Positions 45,259-56,874 of a DNA stretch of 64,000 nucleotides are shown piece by piece. Made by a program: the position numbers and the translations under genes. Below the pieces are notes generated by a model. That model made no database searches and was not told where the DNA came from. It saw only the letters and a list, made by a program, of their open reading frames with translations. Within the stretch, counting starts at the first letter, position 1. Each line of letters begins with the position of its first letter. Source of the DNA: Paraglaciecola marina (GTDB lineage: Bacteria; Pseudomonadota; Gammaproteobacteria; Enterobacterales; Alteromonadaceae); contig NZ_SAIS01000008.1 in NCBI RefSeq assembly GCF_004360155.1, positions 124,001 to 188,000 on the forward strand, given 5' to 3'.

Positions 45259-47172
45259 ATGCCCGTAATTACTCTTCCCGATGGCAGTCAACGCCAATTT
45301 GATCACGCAGTTTCTGTACTTGATGTTGCTAACGATATAGGCCCTGGTTTAGCTAAAGCTACTATAGCCGGTAAAGTTGATGGTGTCCGTGTTGATGCTT
45401 GTGACCTAATCGAACAAGACGCAAAGTTACAAATTATCACAGCAAAAGATGAAGATGGTCTTGAGATTATCCGTCACTCTTGTGCGCATTTAATTGGTCA
45501 TGCAATTAAACAGCTTTATCCAGATGTAAAAATGGCTATTGGTCCAACTATTGATAATGGCTTTTACTACGATATCGATATGGAACATTCGTTAAATGAT
45601 GACGACTTGTTAAAAATAGAAAAGCGCATGCTGCAATTAGCTAAGACTAGTTATCCGGTAGTTAAAAAAGTGGTGAGCTGGCAAGAAGCCCGTGATGCAT
45701 TTGAAGCTCGTGGAGAAACCTACAAAATTCAAATTCTTGATGAAAATATTGATAAAGATGACAAGCCAGGTCTGTATCATCATGAAGAATATATCGATAT
45801 GTGCCGTGGTCCCCATGTACCTAACATGCGTTTTTGCCAACACTTTAAAATAATGAAAGTGGCAGGTGCTTATTGGCGTGGTGATAGTGACAATAAAATG
45901 TTGCAACGTATATACGGGACTGCTTGGGCTGATAAAAAGCAATTAAAAGCCTACTTAAATCGTTTAGAAGAAGCTGAAAAGCGAGACCACCGTAAAATAG
46001 GTAAGGCCTTAGATTTATTTCACTGGCAAGAAGAAGCGCCTGGAATGGTCTTTTGGCATAATGATGGTTGGAGTATTTATACAGAATTAGAAAAATTCGT
46101 ACGTAGCAAATTACATGAATATGATTACCAAGAAGTGAAAGCCCCTCTTATGATGGACAGATCTCTTTGGGAGAAATCTGGCCACTGGGATAAGTATGCT
46201 GAAAACATGTTCACTACTACGTCAGAAAAACGAGAATATGCTGTTAAGCCGATGAACTGCCCGGGTCATGTACAAATCTTTAATCAAGGTTTGAAGTCTT
46301 ACCGTGATTTACCACTGCGTATGGCTGAGTTTGGCTGTTGTCATCGTAATGAACCTTCTGGTGCATTACACGGTTTGATGCGTGTACGTGGCTTTACTCA
46401 AGATGATGCTCATATTTTCTGTACAGAAGAGCAAATTTTGCAAGAAGTCGGCGGTTGTATTGATTCTGTATATGAAATTTACAAAATATTTGGTTTCGAA
46501 GATATTTCTGTAAAACTGTCAACTCGACCTGAAAAGCGAGTGGGTAGTGAAGAAATGTGGGACAAGGCAGAAAAAGAATTAGCAGAAGCGCTATCCTCAA
46601 AAGGTATTGATTTCCAATATCTGCCAGGTGAAGGTGCTTTCTATGGTCCGAAGATTGAATTCACACTACACGACTGTCTAGATAGAGCTTGGCAATGCGG
46701 TACAGTACAACTTGATTTTTCTATGCCTGGGCGTTTAGGTTCTACCTATGTCGCTGAAGATGGTGAACGTAAAGTTCCAGTAATGATCCACAGAGCTATT
46801 TTGGGATCATTAGAACGATTTATCGGAATTTTGATTGAAGAATATTCTGGGCTGTTTCCATTATGGTTGGCTCCAACACAAGCCGTTGTGATGAATATTA
46901 CTGATAAACAGGCTGATTATTCGAATAAAGTAGTGAAAAAGTTAAAAGAAAGTGGATTTAGGGCTAAGTCGGACTTGAGAAATGAGAAGATAGGCTTTAA
47001 AATCCGCGAGCACACGCTTAGGCGTGTCCCATATTTGCTTGTTGTTGGCGATAAAGAGATGGAAAGTGGGGAAATCGCAGTACGTTCGCGTAAAGGTGAT
47101 GACCTCGGGAAAATGTCTATAGATGAGTTTATAGATATGGCCATGTTAGAAGTCAACAGCAAAGCTATTTGA
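45259..47172 (+). CDS. thrS: Threonyl-tRNA synthetase
   Basis: Charges tRNA-Thr. Domains in order: N-terminal TGS ([18 protein letters not shown], about 1-62), editing domain with [10 protein letters not shown] and the CRGPHVPN motif (about 70-220), class II catalytic core with motif 1 near [18 protein letters not shown], motif 2 [25 protein letters not shown] (split: [11 protein letters not shown]), zinc Cys in KPMNCPGH, motif 3 [14 protein letters not shown], and a C-terminal anticodon domain. 637 residues. AAGGATT about 9 nt upstream. First gene of the translation operon to ihfA. Confidence 0.97.
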   Translation: MPVITLPDGSQRQFDHAVSVLDVANDIGPGLAKATIAGKVDGVRVDACDLIEQDAKLQIITAKDEDGLEIIRHSCAHLIGHAIKQLYPDVKMAIGPTIDNGFYYDIDMEHSLNDDDLLKIEKRMLQLAKTSYPVVKKVVSWQEARDAFEARGETYKIQILDENIDKDDKPGLYHHEEYIDMCRGPHVPNMRFCQHFKIMKVAGAYWRGDSDNKMLQRIYGTAWADKKQLKAYLNRLEEAEKRDHRKIGKALDLFHWQEEAPGMVFWHNDGWSIYTELEKFVRSKLHEYDYQEVKAPLMMDRSLWEKSGHWDKYAENMFTTTSEKREYAVKPMNCPGHVQIFNQGLKSYRDLPLRMAEFGCCHRNEPSGALHGLMRVRGFTQDDAHIFCTEEQILQEVGGCIDSVYEIYKIFGFEDISVKLSTRPEKRVGSEEMWDKAEKELAEALSSKGIDFQYLPGEGAFYGPKIEFTLHDCLDRAWQCGTVQLDFSMPGRLGSTYVAEDGERKVPVMIHRAILGSLERFIGILIEEYSGLFPLWLAPTQAVVMNITDKQADYSNKVVKKLKESGFRAKSDLRNEKIGFKIREHTLRRVPYLLVVGDKEMESGEIAVRSRKGDDLGKMSIDEFIDMAMLEVNSKAI

Positions 47173-47195
47173 TTAATCTTTTGGAGGAATAACAT

Positions 47196-47738
47196 ATTAA
47201 AGGCGCTAACATGAAGGCTAAAGATTCGAACAAGGCTCGAATCAATGAAGAAATTACTGTAAATGAAGTTCGTTTGGTAGGTAAAGATGGTGAACCATTA
47301 GGCGTTGTGTCTATAACAGAAGCCATGAATACCGCTGAACAAGCAAATTTAGATTTGGTTGAAATTAGCCCTAATGCTGAGCCGCCAGTATGTAAAGTAA
47401 TGGATTACGGTAAGTTCTTGTTTGAAAAAAGCAAGACACTTAAAGAGCAAAAGAAGAAGCAAAAGCAAATTCAGGTCAAGGAGATTAAATTTCGCCCTGG
47501 CACTGATGAAGGCGATTACCAGGTAAAACTGCGCAACCTGCGTCGCTTTCTAGAAGCGGGTGACAAGGCCAAAGTAACGATACGTTTTCGCGGTCGAGAA
47601 ATGGCGCACCAAGAAATTGGCATAGAACAGCTAAAGCGTGTAAGAGCGGATTTAGAAGATATTGCTAACTGCGAGTCTTTCCCACATAGGGTTGAGGGTC
47701 GTCAGATGATCATGGTGCTTGCCCCAATTAAGAAGTAG
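47196..47738 (+). CDS. infC: Translation initiation factor IF-3
   Basis: Binds 30S subunits and checks start-codon pairing. The sequence matches E. coli IF3 throughout: [65 protein letters not shown]. An ATG exists at 47211, but GGAGG (47183-47187) lies 8 nt before an in-frame ATT (47196), and the codons read ATT AAA GGC, that is MKG, like E. coli IF3 with its AUU start. The ATT start (180 residues) is preferred; this rare codon underlies IF3 autoregulation. Confidence 0.95.
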   Translation: MKGANMKAKDSNKARINEEITVNEVRLVGKDGEPLGVVSITEAMNTAEQANLDLVEISPNAEPPVCKVMDYGKFLFEKSKTLKEQKKKQKQIQVKEIKFRPGTDEGDYQVKLRNLRRFLEAGDKAKVTIRFRGREMAHQEIGIEQLKRVRADLEDIANCESFPHRVEGRQMIMVLAPIKK

Positions 47739-47854
47739 TTAAGGTTTACAAGTAGTTCGGATTCTGCACCCGATCTCACCTTGCTGCTAAACATGAAACT
47801 TAGACTTTGCGTTTCTGCAAAACAAAAAGTCATTAACAATGCGGAGTTTTAGCA

Positions 47855-48052
47855 ATGCCTAAAATGAAATCCAACAGTGGAGCAGCCAAGCGTTTTAGAA
47901 AAACCGCTTCTGGTCGCTTTAAAAGCAAACAGTCTCACTTGCGTCATATTTTGACCAAGAAGAGTTCTAAGCGTAAACGTCACTTACGTGGCAAAAAACT
48001 AGCCCATGTGGCTGACACTGCGTTGATTCAACGCATGTTACCTTACGTTTAA
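47855..48052 (+). CDS. rpmI: Ribosomal protein L35
   Basis: 50S protein of 65 residues, beginning [20 protein letters not shown] and ending [15 protein letters not shown], as in the family. Strongly basic. Between infC and rplT. In E. coli the infC-rpmI gap is where L20 binds to shut off rpmI-rplT translation; the 116-nt gap here (47739-47854) could fold likewise but I cannot model it. Confidence 0.97.
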   Translation: MPKMKSNSGAAKRFRKTASGRFKSKQSHLRHILTKKSSKRKRHLRGKKLAHVADTALIQRMLPYV

Positions 48053-48068
48053 GACAGGAGACTAGAAA

Positions 48069-48425
48069 ATGGCAAGAGTAAAACGTGGTGTTGTTGCACG
48101 TGCCCGTCACAAAAAGGTACTAAAGCAAGCCAAAGGTTATTATGGAGCTCGTAGTCGAGTTTATCGCGTTGCTGTACAAGCAGTAACAAAAGCTGGTCAA
48201 TATGCATACCGTGACCGTCGTCAACGTAAACGTCAATTCCGTCAATTATGGATTGCACGTATAAACGCGGCGTCTCGTCAAAATGGTTTGTCTTACAGCC
48301 GTTTCATCAATGGTTTGAAAAAAGCCTCTGTTGAAATCGATCGTAAGATTTTAGCTGATATTGCGGTACATGATAAAAATGCATTTAGCGCATTAGTAGA
48401 TGCTGCTAAAGGTGCATTAGCTTAA
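48069..48425 (+). CDS. rplT: Ribosomal protein L20
   Basis: 50S assembly protein of 118 residues: [70 protein letters not shown]. It is the operon autorepressor in E. coli. AGGAG about 9 nt upstream, 16 nt after rpmI. Followed by a strong terminator. Confidence 0.97.
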   Translation: MARVKRGVVARARHKKVLKQAKGYYGARSRVYRVAVQAVTKAGQYAYRDRRQRKRQFRQLWIARINAASRQNGLSYSRFINGLKKASVEIDRKILADIAVHDKNAFSALVDAAKGALA

Positions 48426-48457
48426 TTCTTTAAACAATTAAGTTTAAGTTCTTTCAC

Positions 48458-48490
48458 AAAAACGGCGAACCAGGATGGTTCGCCGTTTTT
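48458..48490 (+). terminator. Intrinsic terminator after rplT
   Basis: AACGGCGAACC (48461-48471), loop AGGAT, GGTTCGCCGTT with a T run, flanked by A residues. An 11-bp perfect stem, very strong. pheS therefore probably has its own promoter. Confidence 0.92.
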
Positions 48491-48492
48491 GT

Positions 48493-49849
<1,357 letters not shown>

Positions 49850-49863
49850 GTCGAGCCAAGAAT

Positions 49864-52248
49864 ATGAAATTTAGTGAAAAGTGGTTAAGAGAGTGGGTTA
49901 ATCCTGCAATTTCTACTGAAGAGTTATCAGAGCAGCTAAGTATGGCTGGCCTTGAAGTTGATGGTGTTGAATCCGTAGCCGGTGAGTTTTCAGGTGTAGT
50001 TGTGGGTGAAGTGGTCGAATGTGGCCAGCACCCAGATGCGGATAAGCTTCAGGTGACTAAAGTCAACGTAGGTGAAGATGAGCTACTCGATATAGTGTGC
50101 GGTGCATCTAATTGCCGTAAAGGTATTAAGGTTGCAGTGGCTAAAGTAGGTGCAGTTTTACCCGGTAACTTCAAGATTAAGAAAGCAAAGTTACGAGGCC
50201 AACCTTCGTTTGGAATGTTGTGTAGTTTTTCTGAGCTTGGCATATCTGATGACCATGATGGTATTTTAGAATTGCCTGAAGATGCTGAAGTCGCTCAAGA
50301 CATTAGAGAGTATTTACAGCTAAACGATGTATCAATTGAAGTTGACTTAACGCCAAATCGAGCTGACTGTTTAGGTATTAAAGGTTTAGCCCGTGAAGTT
50401 GGCGTATTAAACCAAGTCGCAGTGATTGAGCCAGAAGTTAAAGACGTCGAGGTACAAATTCAAGATGTTCGAACTATTTCTCTAGAGGCGCCAGAAGCTT
50501 GCCCAAGATATTTAGGCCGTGTAATTAAGAATATAAACCTTCACGCGTCTTCTCCGTTATGGATGGTAGAAAAGTTGCGTCGCTCAGGGATTAGAAGTAT
50601 TGATCCTGTGGTTGATGTGACAAATTTTGTATTGTTAGAGTTAGGTCATCCGATGCACGCTTTTGATAATGATAAAGTGGTGGGCGACGTAATTGTACGT
50701 TTAGCTCATGATGCTGAAAAACTGACATTGTTAGATGGCAATGATGTGTCGTTACAAAGCAACACTCTTGTTATTGCTGATAGTGAAAAAGCGTTAGCTA
50801 TGGCCGGTATTTTCGGTGGCCAAGAGTCAGGGGTTACAGCCGAAACTAAAGATATCTTTTTAGAGAGTGCATTTTTTGATCCCGATTTAATTATGGGTAA
50901 AGCTCGTCAATACGGATTACATACTGACGCATCACACCGTTATGAAAGAGGGGTTGACCCGCAATTGCAAAAAGTAGCAATGGAAAGAGCTAGCTCGTTA
51001 CTGCTTAGTATTGTAGGTGGTGAAGCCGGACCAATTGTTGAAGCTGTTGCCGAATCTCATGTGCCACAGAATCGTTCGGTTACACTTAGACATAGCCGTT
51101 TAACCAAAGTACTTGGTATCGAAATTGCTAGTGATAAAGTAACAGATATTATTGAGCGTCTAGGGTTTGGGGTTTCATTCGACTGCCAAGTTTGGCAGGT
51201 AAGTGTTCCGCCTTATCGTTTTGATATCAGTATTGAAGAAGACCTAATTGAAGAAGTAGCACGTGTGTATGGTTACAATAGTATCCCCCATATTGCACCA
51301 GTTGCTAGTTTGAAGATGTCTAAGCATCAAGAGCAAAAAGTACAATTAGATGAATTAAAAAACTGTTTAGTAGAAAGTGATTATCAAGAAGCAATTACGT
51401 ATTCGTTTATTGATCCTAAAGTCCAATCTGCTTTATATCCTGATGTAGAAGGTTTGGCGTTGCCTCATCCTATTTCATCTGAAATGTCGACTATGCGAGT
51501 AAGTTTATGGACAGGCTTATTACAAGCTGTGTCTTATAACCAAAAACGTCAACAGCCAAGAGTCAGGTTATTCGAGTCAGGCTTACGTTTTATACCCGAT
51601 ACAACTGAAAAAACGGGAGTAAGACAAGAGTTTGTCATCAGTGGTGTAGCTGCAGGTGCAGTGACCGATGAAAACTGGGATTATCCCACTAAATCCGTAG
51701 ATTTTTACGATGTTAAAGCAGATGTTGAAAACCTGCTTGACGCTGCTGGTGTTAACGGTTGCAGATTTGAGTTGTGTGAACATAGCGCATTACACCCAGG
51801 ACAAAGTGCTGCGATTTTTGTGGAAGATAAGTTAGTTGGTTACTTAGGTGCAGTTCACCCGCAATTTGAAAAATTATTAGGGTTGCATGGACGAACATTT
51901 GTATTTGAACTAGAAATAACAGCTTTAGGCCTTAAAAAGTTACCTGTTGCAGAAGAAATTTCAAAATTTCCTGCAAATAGACGTGACATTGCAATTGTTG
52001 TAGACAATGATAAAGTAGTAGGCGATATATTGAGTTGTATAGAAAAATCTAGCGCAAATCAATTGGTTGGCCTAAACTTGTTCGATGTATACACAGGCAG
52101 CGGAATTGCAGAAGGAAAGAAAAGTTTAGCGATTTCACTTACTTTGCAAGACAAAAGTAAAACACTAGAAGAAAACGATATTCAGGCAGCAGTTGATGAT
52201 ATTTTAGCTGTTCTGTCAGAAAAGTTTGAAGCATCTTTGAGGGATTGA
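49864..52248 (+). CDS. pheT: Phenylalanyl-tRNA synthetase, beta subunit
   Basis: Large subunit of 794 residues with N-terminal tRNA-binding domain ([19 protein letters not shown], about 44-62), B3/B4 editing domain (about 200-400, [21 protein letters not shown]), B5 (about 405-475), a degenerate synthetase core, and a C-terminal anticodon-binding fold ([14 protein letters not shown] onward). Normal length. ihfA starts 5 nt after the stop. Confidence 0.97.
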   Translation: MKFSEKWLREWVNPAISTEELSEQLSMAGLEVDGVESVAGEFSGVVVGEVVECGQHPDADKLQVTKVNVGEDELLDIVCGASNCRKGIKVAVAKVGAVLPGNFKIKKAKLRGQPSFGMLCSFSELGISDDHDGILELPEDAEVAQDIREYLQLNDVSIEVDLTPNRADCLGIKGLAREVGVLNQVAVIEPEVKDVEVQIQDVRTISLEAPEACPRYLGRVIKNINLHASSPLWMVEKLRRSGIRSIDPVVDVTNFVLLELGHPMHAFDNDKVVGDVIVRLAHDAEKLTLLDGNDVSLQSNTLVIADSEKALAMAGIFGGQESGVTAETKDIFLESAFFDPDLIMGKARQYGLHTDASHRYERGVDPQLQKVAMERASSLLLSIVGGEAGPIVEAVAESHVPQNRSVTLRHSRLTKVLGIEIASDKVTDIIERLGFGVSFDCQVWQVSVPPYRFDISIEEDLIEEVARVYGYNSIPHIAPVASLKMSKHQEQKVQLDELKNCLVESDYQEAITYSFIDPKVQSALYPDVEGLALPHPISSEMSTMRVSLWTGLLQAVSYNQKRQQPRVRLFESGLRFIPDTTEKTGVRQEFVISGVAAGAVTDENWDYPTKSVDFYDVKADVENLLDAAGVNGCRFELCEHSALHPGQSAAIFVEDKLVGYLGAVHPQFEKLLGLHGRTFVFELEITALGLKKLPVAEEISKFPANRRDIAIVVDNDKVVGDILSCIEKSSANQLVGLNLFDVYTGSGIAEGKKSLAISLTLQDKSKTLEENDIQAAVDDILAVLSEKFEASLRD

Positions 52249-52252
52249 CGGT

Positions 52253-52549
52253 ATGGCGTTAACCAAAGCCGAAATGGCGGAACATTTATTTGAAAAACTA
52301 GGGATTAATAAGCGCGATGCGAAAGATCTTGTTGAGACATTTTTTGAAGAAGTGCGTGAAGCCTTAGAGTCTGGCGAGCAAGTAAAATTGTCGGGCTTTG
52401 GTAACTTTGACTTAAGAGAAAAAAGTGAAAGGCCAGGAAGAAACCCGAAAACAGGGGAAGATATTCCTATTAAAGCTAGGAGGGTTGTTACCTTTAGGCC
52501 GGGTCAAAAGCTTAAAAGTAGGGTTGAGAGTTCAAAACCTACTGATTAA
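52253..52549 (+). CDS. ihfA: Integration host factor, alpha subunit
   Basis: DNA-bending architectural protein of 98 residues. [18 protein letters not shown] and [20 protein letters not shown] lead to the intercalating-proline arm [20 protein letters not shown]. It is the usual last gene after pheT in gammaproteobacteria. The ATG overlaps the intergenic GACGGT without a strong ribosome site, suggesting translational coupling with pheT. Confidence 0.97.
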   Translation: MALTKAEMAEHLFEKLGINKRDAKDLVETFFEEVREALESGEQVKLSGFGNFDLREKSERPGRNPKTGEDIPIKARRVVTFRPGQKLKSRVESSKPTD

Positions 52550-52566
52550 AAAATGTTTTGGATATA

Positions 52567-52603
52567 AAAAAACCGGTTAAGGTAATTCCATAACCGGTTT
52601 TTT
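52567..52603. terminator. Bidirectional terminator after ihfA
   Basis: AAAAAACCGGTTA (52567-52579) and TAACCGGTTTTTT (52591-52603) form a 13-bp perfect inverted repeat with an 11-nt loop, serving ihfA and the convergent aminotransferase gene. Confidence 0.93.
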
Positions 52604-52616
52604 ATTGCAAAATACT

Positions 52617-53807
52617 TTATAAAACGGACACTAATGCTTTTGCTAAGGCATCGACGTTGTTTTTACTGATCCCAGCAATATTCACTCTACTTGAGCCAAC
52701 GAAATATACACTATGTTGATCCCTTACAGCTTGAACTTGCTCCGGAGTAATACATAAGAAAGAGAACATTCCCTTTTGTTTCTTAACAAATTCAAAGTCT
52801 TTTGTTGCACCATACTCGTTCATCTTTGCCACTAATAGAGCGCGTAAGTCTTGCATACGGCTACGCATGCCTTCAACTTCAGTCATCCATTCAGTTTTCA
52901 ACGTTTCATCATTTAAGATGATATCAACTAAGGCTCCACCATATGAAGGAGGCATAGAATAGATACCACGAGCAATCGCTTGAATTTGAGTTTGTATCGC
53001 CTGTCGAGTTTTAGTGTTTGCAGTCACCATAACCGCTATACCCACTCTTTCACGGTATAAACCAAAGTTTTTAGAGCAAGAGGCAGCAATTAGGACTTCT
53101 GGTAGGTTATTTACTAACAAACGCATCCCGTAAGCATCTTCTTCTAATCCATCGCCAAAACCTTGATAGGCAGTATCTACAAATGGAATAAAGCCAGTTT
53201 TTTGAGCTAACTCTAAAACCACTTGCCATTGTTCTTTACTTAGATCAGCGCCAGTAGGGTTATGGCAGCAGCCGTGTAATAATACTATGTCACCTTTTTT
53301 TACTTTGCCTAGGCATTCAGCCATAGCGTCAAAATTAATAGATGCGTTTGTTTTATCAAAATATGGGTAAGTTTCTAGCTTCAGTCCTGCATTACCAATC
53401 AAAGGAATATGGTTCGCCCAGGTTGGATCACTCACCCATACAGTTGTATTTTCGTCACAACGTTTTATGAGCTCTGCTAAAATACGCAGGGCTCCACAAC
53501 CGCCAGGTGCTTGAACTGCAGCTATACGGTCTGCTAATAATACTGGATTACCTTTTCCCAACATTAGTTCTAACATACCGTCGATATAACCTTGCACGCC
53601 CTGAGGCGTAATATAGGTCTTTGAGTCTTCTTGAGCCAATAAAATAGTTTGAGCCTTAGCTACTGAGGTAAGAATGGGTGTATGACCTTGTTCGTCTTTA
53701 TAAACGCCTACACCTAAGTCAATTTTATGTGGATTTTTATCAGCTTTAAACGCCGTTGATAAACCTAGAATAGGGTCGGCTGGAAGTTGCGGCAATACGT
53801 CAAACAT
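52617..53807 (-). CDS. Aspartate/aromatic amino-acid aminotransferase (class I, AspC/TyrB type)
   Basis: PLP transaminase of 396 residues, the normal AspC/TyrB size. Landmarks: IDLGVGVYKDEQGHTPILTSV near 28-48, GGCGALRILAEL, HGCCHNPTGADL, FVDTAYQGFGDGLEEDAYG, the PLP-lysine segment SCSKNFGLYRERVG (about 243-256) and SSRVNIAGIS near the C terminus with the substrate arginine. The sequence alone does not separate AspC from TyrB; both use aspartate, 2-oxoglutarate and aromatic acids. Single gene. Confidence 0.93.
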   Translation of the reverse strand: MFDVLPQLPADPILGLSTAFKADKNPHKIDLGVGVYKDEQGHTPILTSVAKAQTILLAQEDSKTYITPQGVQGYIDGMLELMLGKGNPVLLADRIAAVQAPGGCGALRILAELIKRCDENTTVWVSDPTWANHIPLIGNAGLKLETYPYFDKTNASINFDAMAECLGKVKKGDIVLLHGCCHNPTGADLSKEQWQVVLELAQKTGFIPFVDTAYQGFGDGLEEDAYGMRLLVNNLPEVLIAASCSKNFGLYRERVGIAVMVTANTKTRQAIQTQIQAIARGIYSMPPSYGGALVDIILNDETLKTEWMTEVEGMRSRMQDLRALLVAKMNEYGATKDFEFVKKQKGMFSFLCITPEQVQAVRDQHSVYFVGSSRVNIAGISKNNVDALAKALVSVL

Positions 53808-53891
53808 GATGTTCCTTAAATGATCTTTAAAAAAGGGCTGAATAAGCGCGTATTATGACACCGCGCTTATAAAAAACGAGTTGAATTTATA

Positions 53892-54653
53892 CTAATTTAT
53901 ACTGAAATTGAAATTTTGACTTGAAGTACAGTTTGCTTCGCTATCGTAGGTCTTTTCGTGCCAAAAAACGTTATGTTTTTTATCTATCTTTACAACTGTA
54001 GAAGAACGAGTGCCGTAATCGTTACCTTGAATAAATATTGACGATACATGCCTTTCCCACTCAATTGGAACTCCTGTTTTAGGAAGCTCTGCATCGGGCG
54101 CTTTATAAGTATCTAAAAGTAACTCAAATAGAATGTTTGAGTGTATATCGTGGCCGTTTTTACAGTACTCTTCTAGTGCAGCCACTCCTTTATTAATTTT
54201 AGGCCAGGGGCTGTTTAAATCTGCATTAGATAAACCATAATAACCATCAGTTAATGTTTGCAATTCGTTGGAGTGGTTATTATAGACTGCGAGCTTATCC
54301 CACTTTCCAAATAGCAGGTTATAGCCATTGTAGTTGTCTTTACTGCTAGTGAGTTGCTGCCAATAACTTTCCGTTGGGTGTTGTAGATAGTGACTTACTA
54401 GCTCCCCTCGGGAAATAGCCTTTGGATTAACTTTGTTTGGATCACGAATATTAGTCAGCGAGGCTAGATATCCTTGTTTGTTAATTCCCATCCAAGTACC
54501 ACCTGCTACCAGATCTTGTCCAGCAAGTATGTTTTGGTTTGGTTTCCAATAATGAGACCCTGCAGTTTCTCGCGCAAAAAATTCATCACGGTTAGCTGCA
54601 ATAACTAAAGGGTAATCCTCATGCTGGTTAACAGCTACAAATAAAATACACAT
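53892..54653 (-). CDS. NRDE/TANGO2-family protein
   Basis: 253-residue member of the NRDE family, named for the NRDE motif seen in VIAANRDEFFARET (about 17-30) after the N-terminal Cys (MCILFVAVNQHEDYPLV). LAGQDLVAGGTWMGINKQG and LTNIRDPNK are further shared blocks. The N-terminal Cys could be an N-terminal nucleophile hydrolase residue. Human TANGO2 is a relative; role in bacteria is unclear, with haem handling proposed. ATG at 54651-54653. Confidence 0.88.
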   Translation of the reverse strand: MCILFVAVNQHEDYPLVIAANRDEFFARETAGSHYWKPNQNILAGQDLVAGGTWMGINKQGYLASLTNIRDPNKVNPKAISRGELVSHYLQHPTESYWQQLTSSKDNYNGYNLLFGKWDKLAVYNNHSNELQTLTDGYYGLSNADLNSPWPKINKGVAALEEYCKNGHDIHSNILFELLLDTYKAPDAELPKTGVPIEWERHVSSIFIQGNDYGTRSSTVVKIDKKHNVFWHEKTYDSEANCTSSQNFNFSIN

Positions 54654-54673
54654 TGCTTAAGCAAACCTTACAA

Positions 54674-55630
54674 CTATTTTGTCTTTAATTTATCAACGCT
54701 TAAAAACAGTTTTTCTGTTCTTTCTAAAAACTCTTGGGTATCTATACTACCGGTAACATTATAAGTAGGAGGTAATAATATGGGGTCGTATACTGGACGT
54801 GGATTAAAGTCTCCGCTGTTTAAAAATCCCAATACATAAATCGGTGCGACAATAGTGGCGGTCATTAAAAATGATATAATATTTCTGCGCCTATTAGTTT
54901 GATGAAAACCAATAAACAAGGTTAACCAAATAAACCCAACTATCAGACCTGCTAATAACAAGAGTTCAAACCATGCAAACCAAGCTCCGGGGTGAATATT
55001 GAATATGACAACATTTTTACTTAACAAGAGTAGATTGACGAATAAAAACATTAATAAGGTTAAGTTAACTTGATTGGTTAAATGACTTTCTTTTTTCACG
55101 ACTTTGGCAAGCACCGCAAAACAAAGTGGCCATAAGCAATATGCAGCTAATTGGCCAAGCTCCGTGGGCAATGCTTTAAGTAAATTAAACTCATTTACAC
55201 TACTGAAAAATTGTAATGCTAGCATTAGTCCTAAACACATCAAGGATAAAGCCACTGCTAGTGGTGCTCTATTTAGCCAACTTAAGTTTTCTTCTAATTC
55301 ACTTAGGGGAATAGCTTCTGCCAATGGTGCTTTTGTATCGATAATTCTTAACCGAGTTCGGCCGACTTTAATAATATCTTGGGGGTTCAATTTCGCCTGA
55401 GTAACAAACTTATTATTCACCTTTATGCCGTTTGCAGATTTGCAGTCGTTCACCATAAGTAGACCTGATTCAGGGTCCATGGCAACTAACATATGGCTAG
55501 GGCAGACGTAAGGATCATCAAGACGTAAATCATTATTAAAATCACGCCCTACATTCACATAATCTTGTTCAAATTTAAAATGTTTGAGTGGGATATTTTT
55601 TCTAGATAAAAGTTCTAAAACTATTGCCAT
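54674..55630 (-). CDS. FHA-domain membrane protein
   Basis: N-terminal FHA domain (about residues 15-105): NVGRDFNNDLRLDDPYVCPSHM, then NDCKSANGIKVNN, keeping the Gly-Arg, Ser-x2-His and Asn-Gly marks needed for phosphothreonine binding. After about residue 125 come roughly five hydrophobic segments (VALSLMCLGLMLALQFF, CLWPLCFAVLAKVV, LLMFLFVNLLLL, FELLLLAGLIVGFIWL, NIISFLMTATIVAPIYV), so the FHA domain should be cytoplasmic. It overlaps the upstream protease gene by 10 nt. No Ser/Thr kinase is in the window. Confidence 0.88.
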   Translation of the reverse strand: MAIVLELLSRKNIPLKHFKFEQDYVNVGRDFNNDLRLDDPYVCPSHMLVAMDPESGLLMVNDCKSANGIKVNNKFVTQAKLNPQDIIKVGRTRLRIIDTKAPLAEAIPLSELEENLSWLNRAPLAVALSLMCLGLMLALQFFSSVNEFNLLKALPTELGQLAAYCLWPLCFAVLAKVVKKESHLTNQVNLTLLMFLFVNLLLLSKNVVIFNIHPGAWFAWFELLLLAGLIVGFIWLTLFIGFHQTNRRRNIISFLMTATIVAPIYVLGFLNSGDFNPRPVYDPILLPPTYNVTGSIDTQEFLERTEKLFLSVDKLKTK

Positions 55631-56874
55631 GATATTGCATCCATAAATTTTTGAGAGAATGCCAAAGCAGAGTCTTTGGTCACGCCGGCTAGAGTGTAGT
55701 GGCTTAATAAACCTTTACTTTGATGATCGATGCTGGCCCCAACAAATAGCACATCATACAATTCATCAAATTCCTTGTAAGCTCTTACGCAAAATACCGT
55801 TTTGTTAGTAACACCATGGCGATTTGTTACTTTATCTTCTTCACATTCAAAGTTAGTTACATCATCTTTAGAGGCATTGTTACTCGGACCTGCACCGGTA
55901 ATACTTTGAGTGAAAAAATTATAAAAGCGATGTTTTCCAAGTGATTTTCCATCTAACCACTCAAATTCAAGTTCTAAACCTCCGGTACGTAATCCGCTGT
56001 GAACATAAACTTGCTCATCAAGTTGGCAACGACTTTCTACTGATAAATATAATGCTTCTCTGTCACTAGTATTTGAGCCACCCCAGCAGGAAATGAATTC
56101 GGTAATATTAGCGGGTACTAATGCCTCTCCTAAAATACTGGTGGGCCAGTCTCGCATTTTTAATCTATCAAAAAGTACTTGCTGATTGGCTTTTATCTGC
56201 TGTTGCAGGCGAGGCTTCAGTTGTTTGTTACTAAGTGGTTCTGCATGCTGACTTTCCAATAACCCCATTACTTTTGATAAGGGAATTAAAAAGCCTATTT
56301 GGTTTCCAGCTGTTGCTACGTTAACCCCCATTACTTCACCTAAGTCATTTACAACTGGGCCTCCACTCATTCCTGGATTAATTGATCCAGTAAAATGAAT
56401 CCTTTGGTAAAAGCTATTCTTCTTTAACCCATTAAAGGTACCTGGAACCACTATCATACCTAGGTCATGGGGGTTACCTAAAGAATAAATATCGCTACCT
56501 TGCTCTGGGAGGGATGACGCAATAGGAAATGCTGACTCATCAGCTAATTGTAACTTTCTGACTAAAGCTAAGTCATTTACAACATCTACATCAACTAACT
56601 GTAATTGACCTTCACTACCATCATTTGCCATATATTCAATGCGAAATTTATCAGGGTTGTAAACATACTCAGAAACAACATGATAATTAGTGACAATGTT
56701 ACCTTCGAGATCAATTTGAAATCCTGAGCCAATAGATGATTTATTGCCTGATTCAAGTTCGATAATTTTTATTTGATATAAGGCGGTTCGATGTTGCCCA
56801 AATAGACTTTGGGCAGTTTGTTGGCTATGGACAACTGAGCTAAGCAAACACAACAAAAATATAAAAATTTTCAA
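55621..56874 (-). CDS. Exported trypsin-like serine protease (S1, DegP-like fold)
   Basis: Signal peptide (MKIFIFLLCLLSSVVHS, residues 1-17), so periplasmic. The catalytic triad is complete: H65 (NIVTNYHVVSEY), D101 (NDLALVRK) and S170 (NPGMSGGPVVND). The C-terminal 220 residues are not a PDZ domain; they contain paired cysteines and match nothing I know. 417 residues. The gene overlaps the FHA-membrane gene by 10 nt, so the two proteins probably work together, with the membrane protein linking an outside protease to an inside phosphothreonine reader. Confidence 0.9.
   Translation of the reverse strand: MKIFIFLLCLLSSVVHSQQTAQSLFGQHRTALYQIKIIELESGNKSSIGSGFQIDLEGNIVTNYHVVSEYVYNPDKFRIEYMANDGSEGQLQLVDVDVVNDLALVRKLQLADESAFPIASSLPEQGSDIYSLGNPHDLGMIVVPGTFNGLKKNSFYQRIHFTGSINPGMSGGPVVNDLGEVMGVNVATAGNQIGFLIPLSKVMGLLESQHAEPLSNKQLKPRLQQQIKANQQVLFDRLKMRDWPTSILGEALVPANITEFISCWGGSNTSDREALYLSVESRCQLDEQVYVHSGLRTGGLELEFEWLDGKSLGKHRFYNFFTQSITGAGPSNNASKDDVTNFECEEDKVTNRHGVTNKTVFCVRAYKEFDELYDVLFVGASIDHQSKGLLSHYTLAGVTKDSALAFSQKFMDAISWQ

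Noticed and set aside
45637-45942. 101-codon frame antisense to thrS
   Set aside because: Shadow of a confident gene; composition reflects reverse complement codons and there are no signals.
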